DNA of 64,000 bases from Lumbricus terrestris (Eukaryota > Annelida > Clitellata > Crassiclitellata > Lumbricidae): positions 17,248,149 through 17,312,148 of the forward strand of contig OX457052.1 in the NCBI GenBank assembly GCA_949752735.1. The letters are read 5' to 3'. This document shows positions 1 through 11,212 of the stretch, one piece after another. Made by a program: the position numbers and the translations under genes. Position 1 is the first letter of the stretch; each line of letters starts with the position of its first letter. Below the pieces are notes generated by a model, which was not told where the DNA came from, searched no databases, and saw nothing but the letters and a program-made list of their open reading frames with translations.

Positions 1-342
1 TTTCTTTTCATGAATTACGATAATAATAGGATACGAAACCACTCAATGAAGGTGAAAAGCAACCAACTTTTCTAAAGGAGACTACAAACTTCTTAATGAC
101 TTCTTAATGAAGCAGAATTCCAAAGAACCTTCACATTCTAACCTCGTGTAGGGCATAGGCTACTCTAAGTAGGATCCACAAATTGTGGTTTTGAAAACAG
201 TGCAATTTAATTTTTCATGATATTGTAAGAAAATAGGCTTTCAATAATTTAGTGCATTTAGGTAGACCTATGTAGGCTTATAATTATTAGTAGACTTTGC
301 TTCCCTTGCGTTCTACATGATTCAATGCGTTTAGTTGAGATT
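1..342. other. unannotated AT-rich stretch
   Basis: No coding potential, RNA gene or repeat with recognisable termini is seen here. Confidence 0.5.
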
Positions 343-407
343 GGGGTTCCGCCAGAGAATATTAGGACGCGAAGGGTTCCGCGGCCCAAAAAGTTTGGGA
401 AACGCTG
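343..407 (+). mobile_element. hAT-like transposon end fragment (GGTTCCGCGG family)
   Basis: This stretch carries repeated GGTTCCGC words and finishes with TTTGGGAAACGCTG. The same terminus recurs in the same orientation at 646-715. CAGCGTTTCCCAAA read inwards is typical of hAT termini. Only one end is visible in each case, so both are treated as fragments. Confidence 0.5.
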
Positions 408-645
408 ACATAGATGACTGCGTCTCTGTTCAGACTTAGGCCTAAAGCCTTGACCTACGTTACGTTCAGCAGTGATGTCTAAGCTTATAATAATTATACA
501 TAGTAATCGGATTGCTAATAATCACTGAAAGGTCATGTGAGGACAAAACACAAAAGACGACTGACGCTAGTTAAAAAATTCCAGTGCATTTTCAAAACTG
601 CTGTATTGCAGTAAAATTTCTCCAAAAAATTATTTTTTTCTCAAC

Positions 646-715
646 TTCTCGCGGAACCCTTGTGATCGCCTCGCGGAACCCTTGGGTTCCGCGGAACCCA
701 CTTTGGGAAACGCTG
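646..715 (+). mobile_element. hAT-like transposon end fragment (GGTTCCGCGG family)
   Basis: Second copy of the terminus seen at 343-407. It has three GCGGAACCC/GGGTTCCGC words and ends CTTTGGGAAACGCTG. Two ends in the same orientation 300 bp apart suggest a tandem or rearranged insertion, not one intact element. Confidence 0.5.
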
Positions 716-886
716 TAGTACCTCATCTTTCTTCCTGTACAGTCTATTAATTTTATGCACGCATGTCCTTACACGTGATTTTATGATTTCAAAGACGAAG
801 CGGCCTTTCACTCTTGAGAGACCTGTATCTCGCTATAGGTCATTGGGTCATCCTTCTGGCCTTTCGAGTGATTTGATTCATTCTGT

Positions 887-1099
887 ATTCAAATCAGGGC
901 TTTTTTAACGTGCAGCTGTACACAAAATGTGCAGTTCTGAATGGATTTGTGCAGCTGTTATAAGCACTTCCGTACAGTTAAAACTAGCAAAAAGGTCATT
1001 ATCCGCCCAATTGGAAGTAATTTACCATGGAGGATGGAAAAGGAAAGATTAAGGGTTGTGCAGTTCTAAAAATTCCTTAAAAACAGCCCTGATTCAAAT
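887..1099 (+). mobile_element. hAT MITE, family A (CAGGGCT...AGCCCTG), complete
   Basis: The element occupies 895-1091 (197 bp). It starts CAGGGCTTTTTTAACGTGCAG and ends TTAAAAACAGCCCTG, so it has inverted termini. A perfect 8-bp target duplication, ATTCAAAT, sits at 887-894 and 1092-1099. The interior repeats the word TGTGCAGTT and encodes no transposase. Relatives lie at 32176, 49573, 59041, 59468 and 63797. The 8-bp duplication and CAGGG terminus indicate the hAT superfamily. Confidence 0.88.
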
Positions 1100-1156
1100 C
1101 AATGCAACGGATTGCTCTGCAGGCCTATTGCATCAATAGATTTATATAGAATGATA

Positions 1157-1380
1157 TACAGGGTGGGCAAAAAACACCACTTACTGTTTTTTGGCCAATA
1201 TCTTGGTGGCCTCACTAAAAGTGATATAACTTTTGTTCTGTTTGAAATATTTTGATGAAATCTGGCTATGATGTGTAAATATGAATTGTTTTTAAGCCTG
1301 TAAAATTTCATCTCGAAATTCCTCTTTTTGGTCAGACATTGACAAAAAACCGTAGGGGTCTTTTTTTGGCCCACCCTGCA
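1157..1380. mobile_element. mariner-like MITE (CAGGGTGGGC termini)
   Basis: The inverted ends CAGGGTGGGCAAAAAA (from 1159) and TTTTTTTGGCCCACCCTG (to 1378) enclose 220 bp. The left flank is TA; the right flank is CA, a degraded TA. The terminus resembles the common mariner end. No transposase is encoded. A lone right end of the same type is at 42078-42110. Confidence 0.65.
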
Positions 1381-1675
1381 CATGTGTCAATATTAGCATG
1401 GAGGTGCGCAAATATATAGGATGAGCCGCGAACTCACTGAGCGTGACATACAATTGTAAAGACTGATGATAACAGTGTTAGTTGTGAAAGCAGTGAGTTG
1501 CCCGCCGTGCAATCAACTGCCCGACCATCATAACCCATCGCTGTGGGTCCTATTCATTTTATAGTTGAGTTTGTTAGGGACCATGAAGGAACAGAACTCT
1601 CGCAGTCAGACCCCTCGGGATGGCAGTACAGAGACAGATGGCTGCTAGATCAGATGGCTGCTATCCTTTTTTGGT

Positions 1676-1748
1676 GGGCCCGGTGGCGCATCGGATAATA
1701 CGCTGACTTGTAGATAAGCGGACTTGAGTTCGATTCCCGAAGACACGT
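1676..1748 (+). mobile_element. tRNA-Arg-like SINE head or tRNA pseudogene
   Basis: The stretch has an A-box-like TGGCGCATCGG and a B-box-like GAGTTCGATTCCC at tRNA spacing. The 5' part resembles eukaryotic tRNA-Arg. The anticodon arm and acceptor stem do not pair convincingly, so it is not called a functional tRNA. It differs from the SINE family at 4411, 26637, 40005 and 43929. Confidence 0.45.
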
Positions 1749-2329
1749 AAGACAGATGTTGCTTGTAGGCTGCTATTGGCGCCGTTTATTGCAGGCCGTC
1801 TGTTCTGTTAGTAGTTAAGATTGGTGATTTATGCTCTTGTGAATAATTGTTTCAATTGCAAAACTGTTCACTTTAACCGGTTGCCGTCTGTTCAATAAAG
1901 GAAAACAATTATTATCAGTATACAGCGCATGGCTCCTCTGCAGTACTGGACCATTGCGTTGCCCAATATGCATAGTGATTTTTAGGCCTATTGATGATGC
2001 TACTACTGCTGAAGGTGAATATGATAATGAAGATGATGATGACGGCGACGATGGTGATATGTTTAACCCAAGATATATTGATAACCCTTTGGGGTATATA
2101 TAAAAAATTATTATTATTATTTTTATTATTGCTCCTCCAGAATTGCTGTTTGTCTCCAAATCTTTTTTTGGATTCCTGGGACAAAAGATACAACTGCGGA
2201 ACTTTATGGCACCATTGACTGACGCACCAGACATCGTTTGATTGATGTCCCATAGAGCCGCATGAAGACTGAAGGTCACCAGTCGGCCCATCTTCAGACG
2301 GACTCATGCGTAGGCCTATTGTTTAATCT

Positions 2330-2550
2330 AATACCCATACTTTGGGGGAGGAAGGGGGAATTTAGGTTTGGGGTGGGGGTAACGACCGTTTTGGTTTTGG
2401 CAGACGACAACCGCTAAGTCCAGACACGACACCTTTTGGCGGGAAATTTTTCTGACGACTTAATTTTTTTTTACAAATTCTGGTACTTTAAAATCTTGCG
2501 ATTTATAGAGTTTCTCGTCAAAAACTTATCAATTCCGGTTGTTACTTCGC
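2330..2550 (+). repeat. interspersed repeat, copy 1 (partner at 24650-24890)
   Basis: A G-rich run, a TTCTGACGAC word followed by a T tract, and the word AATTCCGGTTGT near the end occur here in that order. The same words occur inverted at 24650-24890. It is probably a non-autonomous DNA transposon, but I cannot fix its termini. Confidence 0.45.
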
Positions 2551-3187
2551 TACATTTATATCTGATGACCTTTATCAACGCTGCGCCGTCGAACTCTTCT
2601 GACGCGGGACATAGCCTACATACTTAATTTTTTTCTGGGAAGAGTAATGTTATATACAAATGATACACGGCTTTTCTGAGTGGTGGAATGGTGCATTATA
2701 TACATGTGAACAACACCTCAACATTTTTCCTGGAGGGATGATGTCATTTCTGGGGAACTCCTCCCACAGACGTCTAGATTTAACACTGGCACATAGGCCT
2801 GCATGTATGTGGGTTTGGCTGCAACAGCTGGTAAGCCCAGAGACCGAAAAGTTAACACGCACTTGGCGCCACCTGCTGAACATCAACTATAATTATTATC
2901 AGAAGACTGTGTGTGCTGCTTCATGATGACTATCCTGCTATCGTTAGAGCTGTTGATGACTATTAGATCAGACACGTAGGCTAATCGTGTTTCCAGCTAA
3001 CGGGCGGCATTTCAGTCTATTTGGGGTTTTGTAAGTAGGTTCGTAGGTTAAATGAGTTGACGTCATTATCGTGGGAGTAACGCCCACGTTTTACAAGCAG
3101 CAACACATTGTAAGAGAAAGTGAAAGCACGTTGACATTCACATCTGGATGCCCCCCTCTCAACAGGGTCAACGAAATGTTACAGTAG
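2551..3187. other. unannotated stretch
   Basis: Short open frames on both strands lack start context, splice signals or recognisable domains. Nothing is called. Confidence 0.4.
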
Positions 3188-3266
3188 AGCGTTGCCAGGG
3201 GCGGATACAGAAATTTTCGAAAGGGGGGTCAAAATTTGCACCCCTGGATCCGCCTCTGAGCGTTGC
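3188..3266. mobile_element. 63-bp hAT micro-MITE (CAGGGGCGGAT family)
   Basis: CAGGGGCGGATACAG at 3196 and GGATCCGCCTCTG ending at 3258 are inverted termini only 63 bp apart. They are bounded by a perfect 8-bp duplication AGCGTTGC (3188-3195 and 3259-3266). The terminus matches the 386-bp element at 36650-37035. There is room for little besides the two ends. Confidence 0.85.
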
Positions 3267-3687
3267 GATGGTCCAGTTAGGTCCCGAACTCCTCGTTGGA
3301 TAGATCAACAATCTAGACTGCAGATTCAGAACGCCACTTGATTTAATAATACTGGGATGTATAGCATTAGCAGATCATCTGTTTTCGTTTAAGTAGACGC
3401 CCTACATAGATGACTATTTTAGATGAATGTGTCTAAACATTTATATATCGCCCTCTCAAAACCACATTGACATCATGCACTCATTTTTCCTTCTTCCGAA
3501 CATTTATATAGCGCGTCTTTACGACGGCTACACATGGGGCGCTACAAAACGTTGTGAGGTTTATTTCGTAACCTTGGCCTTCAGCTGTGGCGTTTCTTAA
3601 TAATGGTTCTGGGCATGTATAAAGGAATCGTGCTATTGGAGCGATTATTTGGCACTTACAGAATGATTGCGTGTGAGACGGTACAGA

Positions 3688-4233
3688 TTAATGGCAGGCC
3701 TACTGAGAGATTAGTCAGATTAATGGTAGACATACTGAGAGATTAGTCAGATTAATGGTAGACATACTGAGAGATTAGTCAGATTAATGGTAGACATACT
3801 GAGAGATTAGTCAGATCAATGGTAGACATACTGAGAGATTAGTCAGATCAATGGTAGACATACTGAGAGATTAGTCAGATTAATGGTAGACATACTGAGA
3901 GATTAGTCAGATTAATGGTAGGCCTACTGAGAGATTAGTCAGATTAATGGTAGACATACTGAGAGATTAGTCAGATTAATGGTAGACATACTGAGAGATT
4001 AGTCAGATTAATGGTAGGCCTACTGAGAGATTAGTCAGATTAATGGTAGACATACTGAGAGATTAGTCAGATTAATGGTAGACATACTGAGAGATTAGTC
4101 AGATTAATGGTAGGCCTACTGAGAGATTAGTCAGATTAATGGTAGACATACTGAGAGATTAGTCAGATTAATGGTAGACATACTGAGAGATTAGTCAGAT
4201 TAATGGTAGGCCTACTGAGAGATTAGTCAGATT
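3688..4233 (+). repeat. 32-bp minisatellite, 17 units
   Basis: Seventeen contiguous 32-bp units contain ATGGTAGACATACTGAGAG and GATTAGTCAG. A variant unit with GGCCTAC instead of GACATAC is unit 1 and then units 8, 11, 14 and 17. Units 8-17 therefore form a three-unit higher-order repeat. There are no spacers, so this is not a CRISPR array. Confidence 0.95.
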
Positions 4234-4344
4234 AATTAATGGTACTGAGAAAAAACGAAATCGATTGACATAATTAGGATTGATTGTTTGGCAACAATAA
4301 GAAGTTTACATTTGATATACCGGTACAGATATAATTTTGAGGTG

Positions 4345-4697
4345 CCATACAAGAATGGTCCTATTCTTGGTTCAATTCTCTAAATATTAGGAAAATTTTT
4401 GAATGATAAATTTGTTTGTATGTGCACTTGTTATAGCGCCCCTTCAAGCTCTCTCTACTCAGAGGCGCTCCCGAATGCAGAGCGGACACTGCATCGGAGT
4501 TTCACGCCGAAGCGCTGAGCAATTGTGAGTGAAGGACTTGCCCAAGGTCCTTACGCGGCGAGGTGGATTCGAACCTCGAACCTTCCGACTTCAAGGCAAC
4601 GACGCCACCACTACACCACCGCGCCCCACAAAAATTATCAGGCGTTGGAAATAATTATATGAAAAACAGTTTGGCTTACTTTTTGAACCACGGTGTG
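4345..4697 (-). mobile_element. mariner-type terminal fragment interrupted by a SINE
   Basis: CCTATTCTTGGTTCAA near the left and AAACAGTTTGGCTTACTTTT followed by CACGGTG at the right match the right terminal repeat of the mariner copy at 40281-41091, in the same order. A SINE (4411-4627) separates the two halves, so the SINE inserted into an older mariner end. Confidence 0.7.
4411..4627 (-). mobile_element. tRNA-derived SINE, full length
   Basis: Read on the minus strand, it begins with a tRNA-like head (A-box-like GGTGTAGTGG, B box GGTTCGAATCC). A body containing CCTTCACTCACAATTGCTCA and GGCGTGAAACTCCGATGCAG follows. It ends with GGGAGCGCCTCTGAGTAG and GGGGCGCTATAACAAG. The last part equals the 3' end of the resident LINE (50425-50832). 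Other copies are at 10326, 26637, 40005 and 43929. Confidence 0.85.
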
Positions 4698-4984
4698 TAT
4701 CCTTTAGCCATCGATACACTGAGGCTTTAGACGAATGATGAATAAACTCGGTAAAATTCCGCTGGATCTGGTAGAAATTCGACTCTTGTGTAGGGACATG
4801 TGACAGCAATTTCCGTGTTATAACGTATCCAGCATAGGTTTGGAAGCAATGCACATTGCACATCGAGAAATATGGAGACATAGACTTACATCTTGGAGCC
4901 CCATTTGTCAATTAAGTCCAATTAAATTATTACGTAACAATGCAGATAAAAAGAGATGATTTTCTGATACTATTGCTATTATTT

Positions 4985-5508
4985 TGCTGTTATTGTTATT
5001 ATCAATATTGTTATTATTAATATTGTTATTATTAATATTGATATTATTGATATTGTTATTACTAATATTGTTATTATTAATATTATTATTATTGATATTG
5101 TTATTATTGATATTGCTATTATTATATCGATATTACTATAATTAATATGATTATCACGATGCTATAAGGTCTAATAGTTAAACTCTAATTAAGCATCAAG
5201 TTGTATGAAAGCATGCATGAATAATAGTCGAGGAACAGAGGCTATTGTTTTTATTGATATTGTTTTATTGATATTGCTATTATTAATATTGCTATTATTA
5301 ATATTGATATTATTGATATTGTTATTATTGATATTGTTAATATAAATATTGTTGTTATTAGCATTGTTATTGTTAATATTGTTATTATTTTATCGATATT
5401 ACTATAATTAATATGATTATCACGATGCTATTAGGCCTACTAGCTAAACTCTAATCAAGTATTAAGTTCTATGAAAGCATGCATGAATAATAGTCAAGGA
5501 ACAGGTGC
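4985..5508 (+). repeat. AT-rich tandem duplication, about 260-bp unit, two copies
   Basis: Each half has an ATT/ATATTG-rich array followed by the same unique stretch, including TTAATATGATTATCACGATG and GAAAGCATGCATGAATAATA. The second half ends with AGGAACAGG, the first with AGGAACAGA. The copies differ at scattered sites, so the duplication is not recent. Confidence 0.85.
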
Positions 5509-6589
5509 CAGGCTAGTAGGCCTTATGAGCTATTAGCTTTTAGTGGCTTCTGTTGCACTGTACGTAGTGACTCATGCTGGAATTATTAGACTTTTGCCTG
5601 CAATAAAAAATCGTTATGCATTGTTGAATCCAGCTGTAACTTTATTATATTTATGAAGCACTCAAAGTAACACACTCCATTGCATCCGATAAAAAATACT
5701 CACTGAAATGTCACATTGCAGTGCGGTTCATTAGACGGTTTGTCAGTTTAACGCATTAAGGCAGGTGGCTGTTGTAAGCAAATAAGCACACCTGCGATTT
5801 GACGTCATAACAAACTCTGTTGATGTTCCAGAATTCATAAGTAGAAGACACGAACTCTGTATAGTAAAGTTTGAAGATATCAACCCAGTTGATTCTAATT
5901 CCTCTGACATGCGAGTGATATTCTTGGGACCCCTACCTACCGGGATATTCCCTTCAGGGGCTGGGGCTCCTATTGTTTCCTTACATCCAACTCTCTGTAC
6001 ATCTAAGCTTAATCACCCATTAAATTTTATCTACAAACTTAATCATTCTGTACAGTGCATAATATGTAATTGTTTATTTGTTGAACAATAAAGTTTGATT
6101 TGATTCGATTTAATTTACGTAGCATCACATGATCAACAAATTTACGACTCTCTTCTGTTGATGTGTAGCCTAATTAATTACATTTGCCAATGCACGAGAA
6201 CCGGTAGATCAGCCGTCCATTGTGGAAGCTCCAAGGTAAAAAAGCGTCATTTGTTTCACAAGAACACGTTCATCTGAACCAGCGAAGCATTACCATCAGA
6301 TGAAAACCACAAATCACAGCTGTATACACCAGTCATTAGACGATGAAAATAGGATTGTTTCTGTCATTGTAGACGTATGCATGGTGCTTGCTTGTTGCCG
6401 GTGTCATGAAATAGGCCTAGAGTATCCCCCATATTAAGCGTATCCACCAAATGAAGAGAAGTCGAAAAAAGCCACTTACGCGTGTGTTTATTTTTGCAAA
6501 TTAACTTCCATCTGCTTTGTTTTGAACAATGACACTAACAGGTATGTTTATTACTACTAGATAATTTTCTTTGCTTTGGTTTTAGAGCA
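5509..6589. other. unannotated stretch
   Basis: No conserved coding frame, repeat terminus or RNA gene is recognised. An AATAAAG word at 6089 follows a short open frame, but nothing supports a gene. Confidence 0.4.
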
Positions 6590-7548
6590 CTTATAACTAG
6601 GGCTGTTGTTCGATTAAAAATTTTAATCGAAATTAATCGCGCGATTACTTTTTTTAATCGCAATTAACGGCAAATTAATCGCAATACATTTCCTTCAAAT
6701 ATATTAATCTTACTTTTTTCTAAGGACCCCTGAGGCATAATATTTTAATGACTGAATGCATTCTTTCTATTGCAAACATATTCAATTACCTTTGGCTTAG
6801 GCCCATTGAATTCTGCATTTAGTTTATTGAACAGTTTTGTATGACAGACAGAATTCAAACACTGTTCAAATCAGTCAACTGCTCAAAATCCGTTGATTTT
6901 TTTATTTTAGCCACCTTTAATTAAAATGAAATGTGAAAATTAGACAACTGTTTTCTGACTATCAAAATTAATTAGTTATTTAGTCAATTGTATAGGCAGA
7001 CCAGTTATTTACATTGATCGGTTCAAGGGATGCTCTTATTAATTAACACTAGTAGGCCTAGGTCTACTATTGAACCTCATTATTTGGTCACAATTTTTCA
7101 CAAGATCTCGAGGCTTCGGTTCTTGACAAACCTTGTCTCAATTGTCCTTCTGTAAACATTTATCATTTGAAACCTGAAATCCATTGGTCATCTAATGGAG
7201 TTCAACCAACGTAGTCTGACTGGGTGAGGAAACAACCTTAGTGGACGATGCGATACGGCCGATGTAAACAGTTCATCGCTAGCGTTAAATGCATATTTTG
7301 GTTCGCATGCAATCGATAATTGAGCGACGAATTGCTACGATAATAGCCTACTGAAATTCTTTTTTGGAATATTTGCCAAAGAATGTCTCACTAGTTTTAA
7401 GTATGAGCCTTCAGTTTAAAACGAGATTTTCTGTCTCTGATTCCATTTTAATCAGATCTAATTAACGCGTAGATTAATGCGTTAAAATTTTTAATCGCAA
7501 ATTTTTTTAACGCGTTAATCGCACGTATAATCGAATTATACTTATAAC
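6590..7548. mobile_element. hAT-like non-autonomous element, 943 bp
   Basis: The element occupies 6598-7540 and is bounded by a perfect 8-bp duplication CTTATAAC (6590-6597 and 7541-7548). The left end reads TAGGGCTGTTGTTCGATTAA. Both ends are followed by a dense ATTAATCGCG-type palindromic block, typical of an abundant hAT family. No transposase frame is open inside. Confidence 0.82.
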
Positions 7549-7854
7549 ATTTAAGACACTTAGAACACTCAGAGTAACTAAATAAATTCGAGTTGCTTTT
7601 CCCTGAACATTGCTTGGGACACTTGAAGCAATTAGAGTCACTTTGAATTTGGATTAGAGCATAAAATTTTCAATTATAGGGCCTACGGATTTGTCAAAAA
7701 AGGGGATAGAATGGTTAATCCCACCGGATAGTATAGACCGGTTAATTCCATCCGGGGCTATAGATTAATTCATCCTCCCGGATTGCCTTATGGGTGGATA
7801 TAATATCAAATGACACCGGCTTTACAACTCAGTGTCAAGTAAGCCTATATAGGA

Positions 7855-8152
7855 TGACTAGCGTCGCCCTCCTCCTATATCCAAGCTTGGGACTGGCACT
7901 GGTAAAAGTCGAGCAGCGGCGGAGTTCTCATGGATGGTGCTCGCTCGCTGGTATCTGCTTAATGACACCGTGTCAGAAGAAAGATGTCGCCCTCCTCCTT
8001 TATCTAGACTAGGGACTGGCACTCGCAAAAGTCGAGCAACGGCAGAGTTGTCATAGATGGTGCTCGTTCGCTTGTTTTTAATGGCATAGTGTCAGAAGAA
8101 AGATGATTAGTGTCGCCCTCCTCCTTTATCTAGACTTGGGACTAGCACCGTC
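7855..8152 (+). repeat. tandem repeat of about 125 bp, 2.4 units
   Basis: GTCGCCCTCCTCC occurs at about 7863, 7986 and 8112. Each is followed by a TGGGACTGGCAC-type word and GAGCAGCGGCGGAG-type sequence. A related piece lies inverted at 59805-59875, so the unit is an interspersed repeat that was locally amplified. Confidence 0.75.
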
Positions 8153-8557
8153 AGAGTGCGAACAGCAGCGGACTTTGCTGAGCGGGCTCTGTAATTATAG
8201 GTGAGTCGAGAATGGGGGAAGAGTAACCTCGCGTTGTGATCACGTGGTTGGGTTGAGATTCGTTCTCTATTCTGCTGGAGAAAAATCGAACGTGATCTTC
8301 GTAAATAACAGCTCCGTGGTATAATTTTCCTTCCAACCTTTGTCCGGCAAGAAATCGATTCATTCTCAGGTCAGTCGGTGACCTCGATCATGACCTCATG
8401 ACCTCCAATCAATGTCGTCTGAACTTCCTTCTGAATTCGATGCGGATCACGGCCATGGTCTTAGATATGCGATACTTCTAAGGGCGTGAGACATGAATGT
8501 CGTCGTCATAATTATGTCTGGATTCATGCAAAGGAGTTGAACTTAGACAGAGGAAAG

Positions 8558-8693
8558 ACAGACGACGACGACGACGACGACGACAACAACAAAAGCAACA
8601 ACAACAACAGCAGCAGCAACAACAACAACATAACAGCAACAGCAACAACAACAACAACAACAACAGCAACAACAACCAACGACAACAACACGA
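8558..8693 (+). repeat. (ACG)n/(ACA)n/(AGC)n microsatellite
   Basis: A run of ACG triplets passes into interrupted AAC/AGC triplets. Open frames across it are poly-Asp, poly-Asn or poly-Ser translations without other support. Confidence 0.95.
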
Positions 8694-8877
8694 TGATTGT
8701 CAATTGACATCTTGTAGGCCTACTGTGTCTATGTAATATCATGATTCATGATACGATACGGTATCATGGTGAAGTATCGTGTAAAGTATCGTGACAAATC
8801 CAAACGAACTTTCGATGGAGCATATAATTATAGCAATGACAATTGAAATCAACAATGATGTGATTATGATGCCAGTG

Positions 8878-8995
8878 AATATATAAACTCTATAGGCCTA
8901 TATATAATGTATAATATATTATAGAGGCCTATATATATTATAATTGTGTAGGTCTAATTATAAAAATTATACATATTATAAATATATACCGGTAT
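8878..8995. repeat. AT-rich palindromic block
   Basis: Alternating TATA/ATAT words are mixed with three AGGCCTATATA-type words. The block could fold into cruciforms. Nothing else is recognised. Confidence 0.6.
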
Positions 8996-9210
8996 CAAAT
9001 ATCTGCGTCGCTGATGATAATGATATTGTTCTCTGAGACTCGATATGAAAATAAAGCGCTGATCAAAATGAAAATAGGAGAATTTGTTTTCGACTGCAAT
9101 TATCATTATGGGTTTTAATTATAATCATTGGTATGATGACTGATATATTATAAATGCTATTAAGGTGATGGAGGTGTTTTGGCGGTAATGATGACTGGCA
9201 TTTCTGCCAT

Positions 9211-9322
9211 TTATATTATTGTTGTTTTATTGTCATTTATACTACTGTTGTTTTATCGCAGTTGATACTATTGTTGTTTTATTGCCATTGATACTATTGT
9301 TGTTTTATTGCCATTAATAATA
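9211..9322 (+). repeat. 26-bp minisatellite, four units
   Basis: Four units resemble TACTATTGTTGTTTTATTGC followed by CATTGA, with point differences. Confidence 0.85.
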
Positions 9323-10325
9323 TTGCCATCACTGCTGTTATTACTACTATTAATTTACATTATTGTTGAACTTCATTTCGTCATAAAGCCAGCAATCTAA
9401 ACGACCGACTAATTAAATCGAATCATACACTCAAACAATCGTCCATCCATCGTTGTTGTTGTTGCTGTTGTTGTTGCTGCTGCTGCTTTCTTCATCGTCT
9501 TGAGTATTACCAGAACAAACTTGATTATTGTAAGTCAACATTTAGCAAAACTACTTTCCCTGCGATAATGGAGTCGCGTTGCCGAGAATATAGATCAGTG
9601 GCGGATGTTTGCTTCGACGATCGTTTTCAATAGCAGTCGCAGCTGGCTGGTTGATCAACTAACGCAGTCTGGTGATCAGTGTGCGCGGCCAGAGCCAAAG
9701 GCTTCCCAGGGTAACGACGCTCACTATGCCCTCCGACTATAAATCAGAAGGATGCAGTTACTGTCCAAAAGGCGCCCTCGACTGGCCACCCCTTGTAGTG
9801 CGTAATTCATTCTACGAAACAATTGCACTGCGCATAAAGATCTTACTTACGAGGCAACAGTTGTCTGACCACTGAATTCATTGGTCCGCTCTTCGGTCAG
9901 TATGACGCAGTTTATCCTCTCGGTGCTCTTAAATTAAAGCCTTGTTTGTGCTGACCATTAGGGTCGTATACAAATTTAGGGAGTCACGTAGGGAATTGGA
10001 TAGGACTGTCCCAAAGTTCTCTTAATTTCAATCAGTGGTTAAAGTCAGCGAAATGAACAGCATGAACATAAATGCAAGCGCAAATGTGGTGAAATGTGAT
10101 TTCGGTTCTCCCAATTTGCGTCACACTAATGTTGGAAGTTCAGCAGGTGCATCTGTACTGTAGTCTATGCGTAACAACACCGTTGTACTTTCATTAGATT
10201 TACTCTCAAGCGAAAAATGCGAATGTTTTATGCTTAAAAAAGCACTACAGTTTTCTTTATCAAACAGGCAAAATGGAAAATAGAAGAGATATTTTATGCA
10301 TACAATAGATGCGTATATACATGTA
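9323..10325. other. unannotated stretch
   Basis: A short GTT/GCT triplet run lies near 9454-9486. No gene or bounded repeat is recognised. Confidence 0.4.
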
Positions 10326-10402
10326 GACCTTGAGCAAGTCCTTCACTCGCAATTGCTCATGCTCTTCGGCATTAAACTCCGATTCACTGTCCGCGAGACC
10401 TG
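10326..10402 (+). mobile_element. SINE fragment (body only)
   Basis: The words GTCCTTCACTCGCAATTGCT and ATTAAACTCCGATTCACTGT match the SINE body. The tRNA head and the LINE-like tail are missing. Confidence 0.75.
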
Positions 10403-10736
10403 ATTACGATAGCTGAAAATGAAAAACTTCGCATCAACGCCATGATGTAAGACACGTATTATTAGGGGAGACACGAGATATTTTGCATGCAATCATATCC
10501 GTGTATAATAACAAACGAGACAGATGCTGTCTGCATAGAGATGTAAATATGGAACGACGTCTCAAAATTGCAACTGACCAAAATAGACCTGTGAGTAAGA
10601 TAATTTTCGCTACTTTTTGACCAATATGCGCGTTCGTTGAATCGAAGAAGCCTTTTTTTATACGATCCAGTTTGTTCAAACTGTATTTGCTATTGCGGCA
10701 TTGCCTGATGGTCCTCCTTACTTCCTTCGTTCGTTC

Positions 10737-11035
10737 CTTCCTTTCTTTCCTCCTTACTTCCTTGCTTGCTTCCTTGCTTGCTTGCAATCCTTCCTTCCTT
10801 CCTTCCCTCCTTCCTTCCTTCCTTCCTTCCTTCCTTCCTTCCTTCCTTCCTTCCTTCCTTCCTTCCTTCCTTCCTTCCTTCCTTTATTCACTCATTCATT
10901 CATTCAATCATTCATTCATTCATTCATTCATTCATTCATTCATTCATTCAATCATTCAATCATTCAATCATTCAATCATTCATTCACTCATCCATTCATT
11001 CATTTATTCATTCATTCATTTCTTTTCTCCATCTT
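10737..11035 (+). repeat. (TTCC)n followed by (ATTC)n microsatellite
   Basis: About 145 bp of CTTC repeats pass directly into about 150 bp of ATTC repeats. Overlapping open frames encode only repeated tetrapeptides. Confidence 0.97.
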
Positions 11036-11180
11036 TTCTTTAGCGATGAAATCGATGAAGTTCACGTGCACTCATTTTAAGATGCTTATCTGGCAATTTA
11101 TGAAGACGATGCTGTATACGAATGTATCTTCTCTCCAGTCGCTTTAATCAAATACTTATTAGGGATAGAATGCATCGCCT

Positions 11181-11206
<26 letters not shown>

Positions 11207-11212
<6 letters not shown>

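Noticed and set aside
3688..4233. CRISPR-like direct repeats
   Set aside because: Units are contiguous without spacers, and the genome is eukaryotic; it is a minisatellite.
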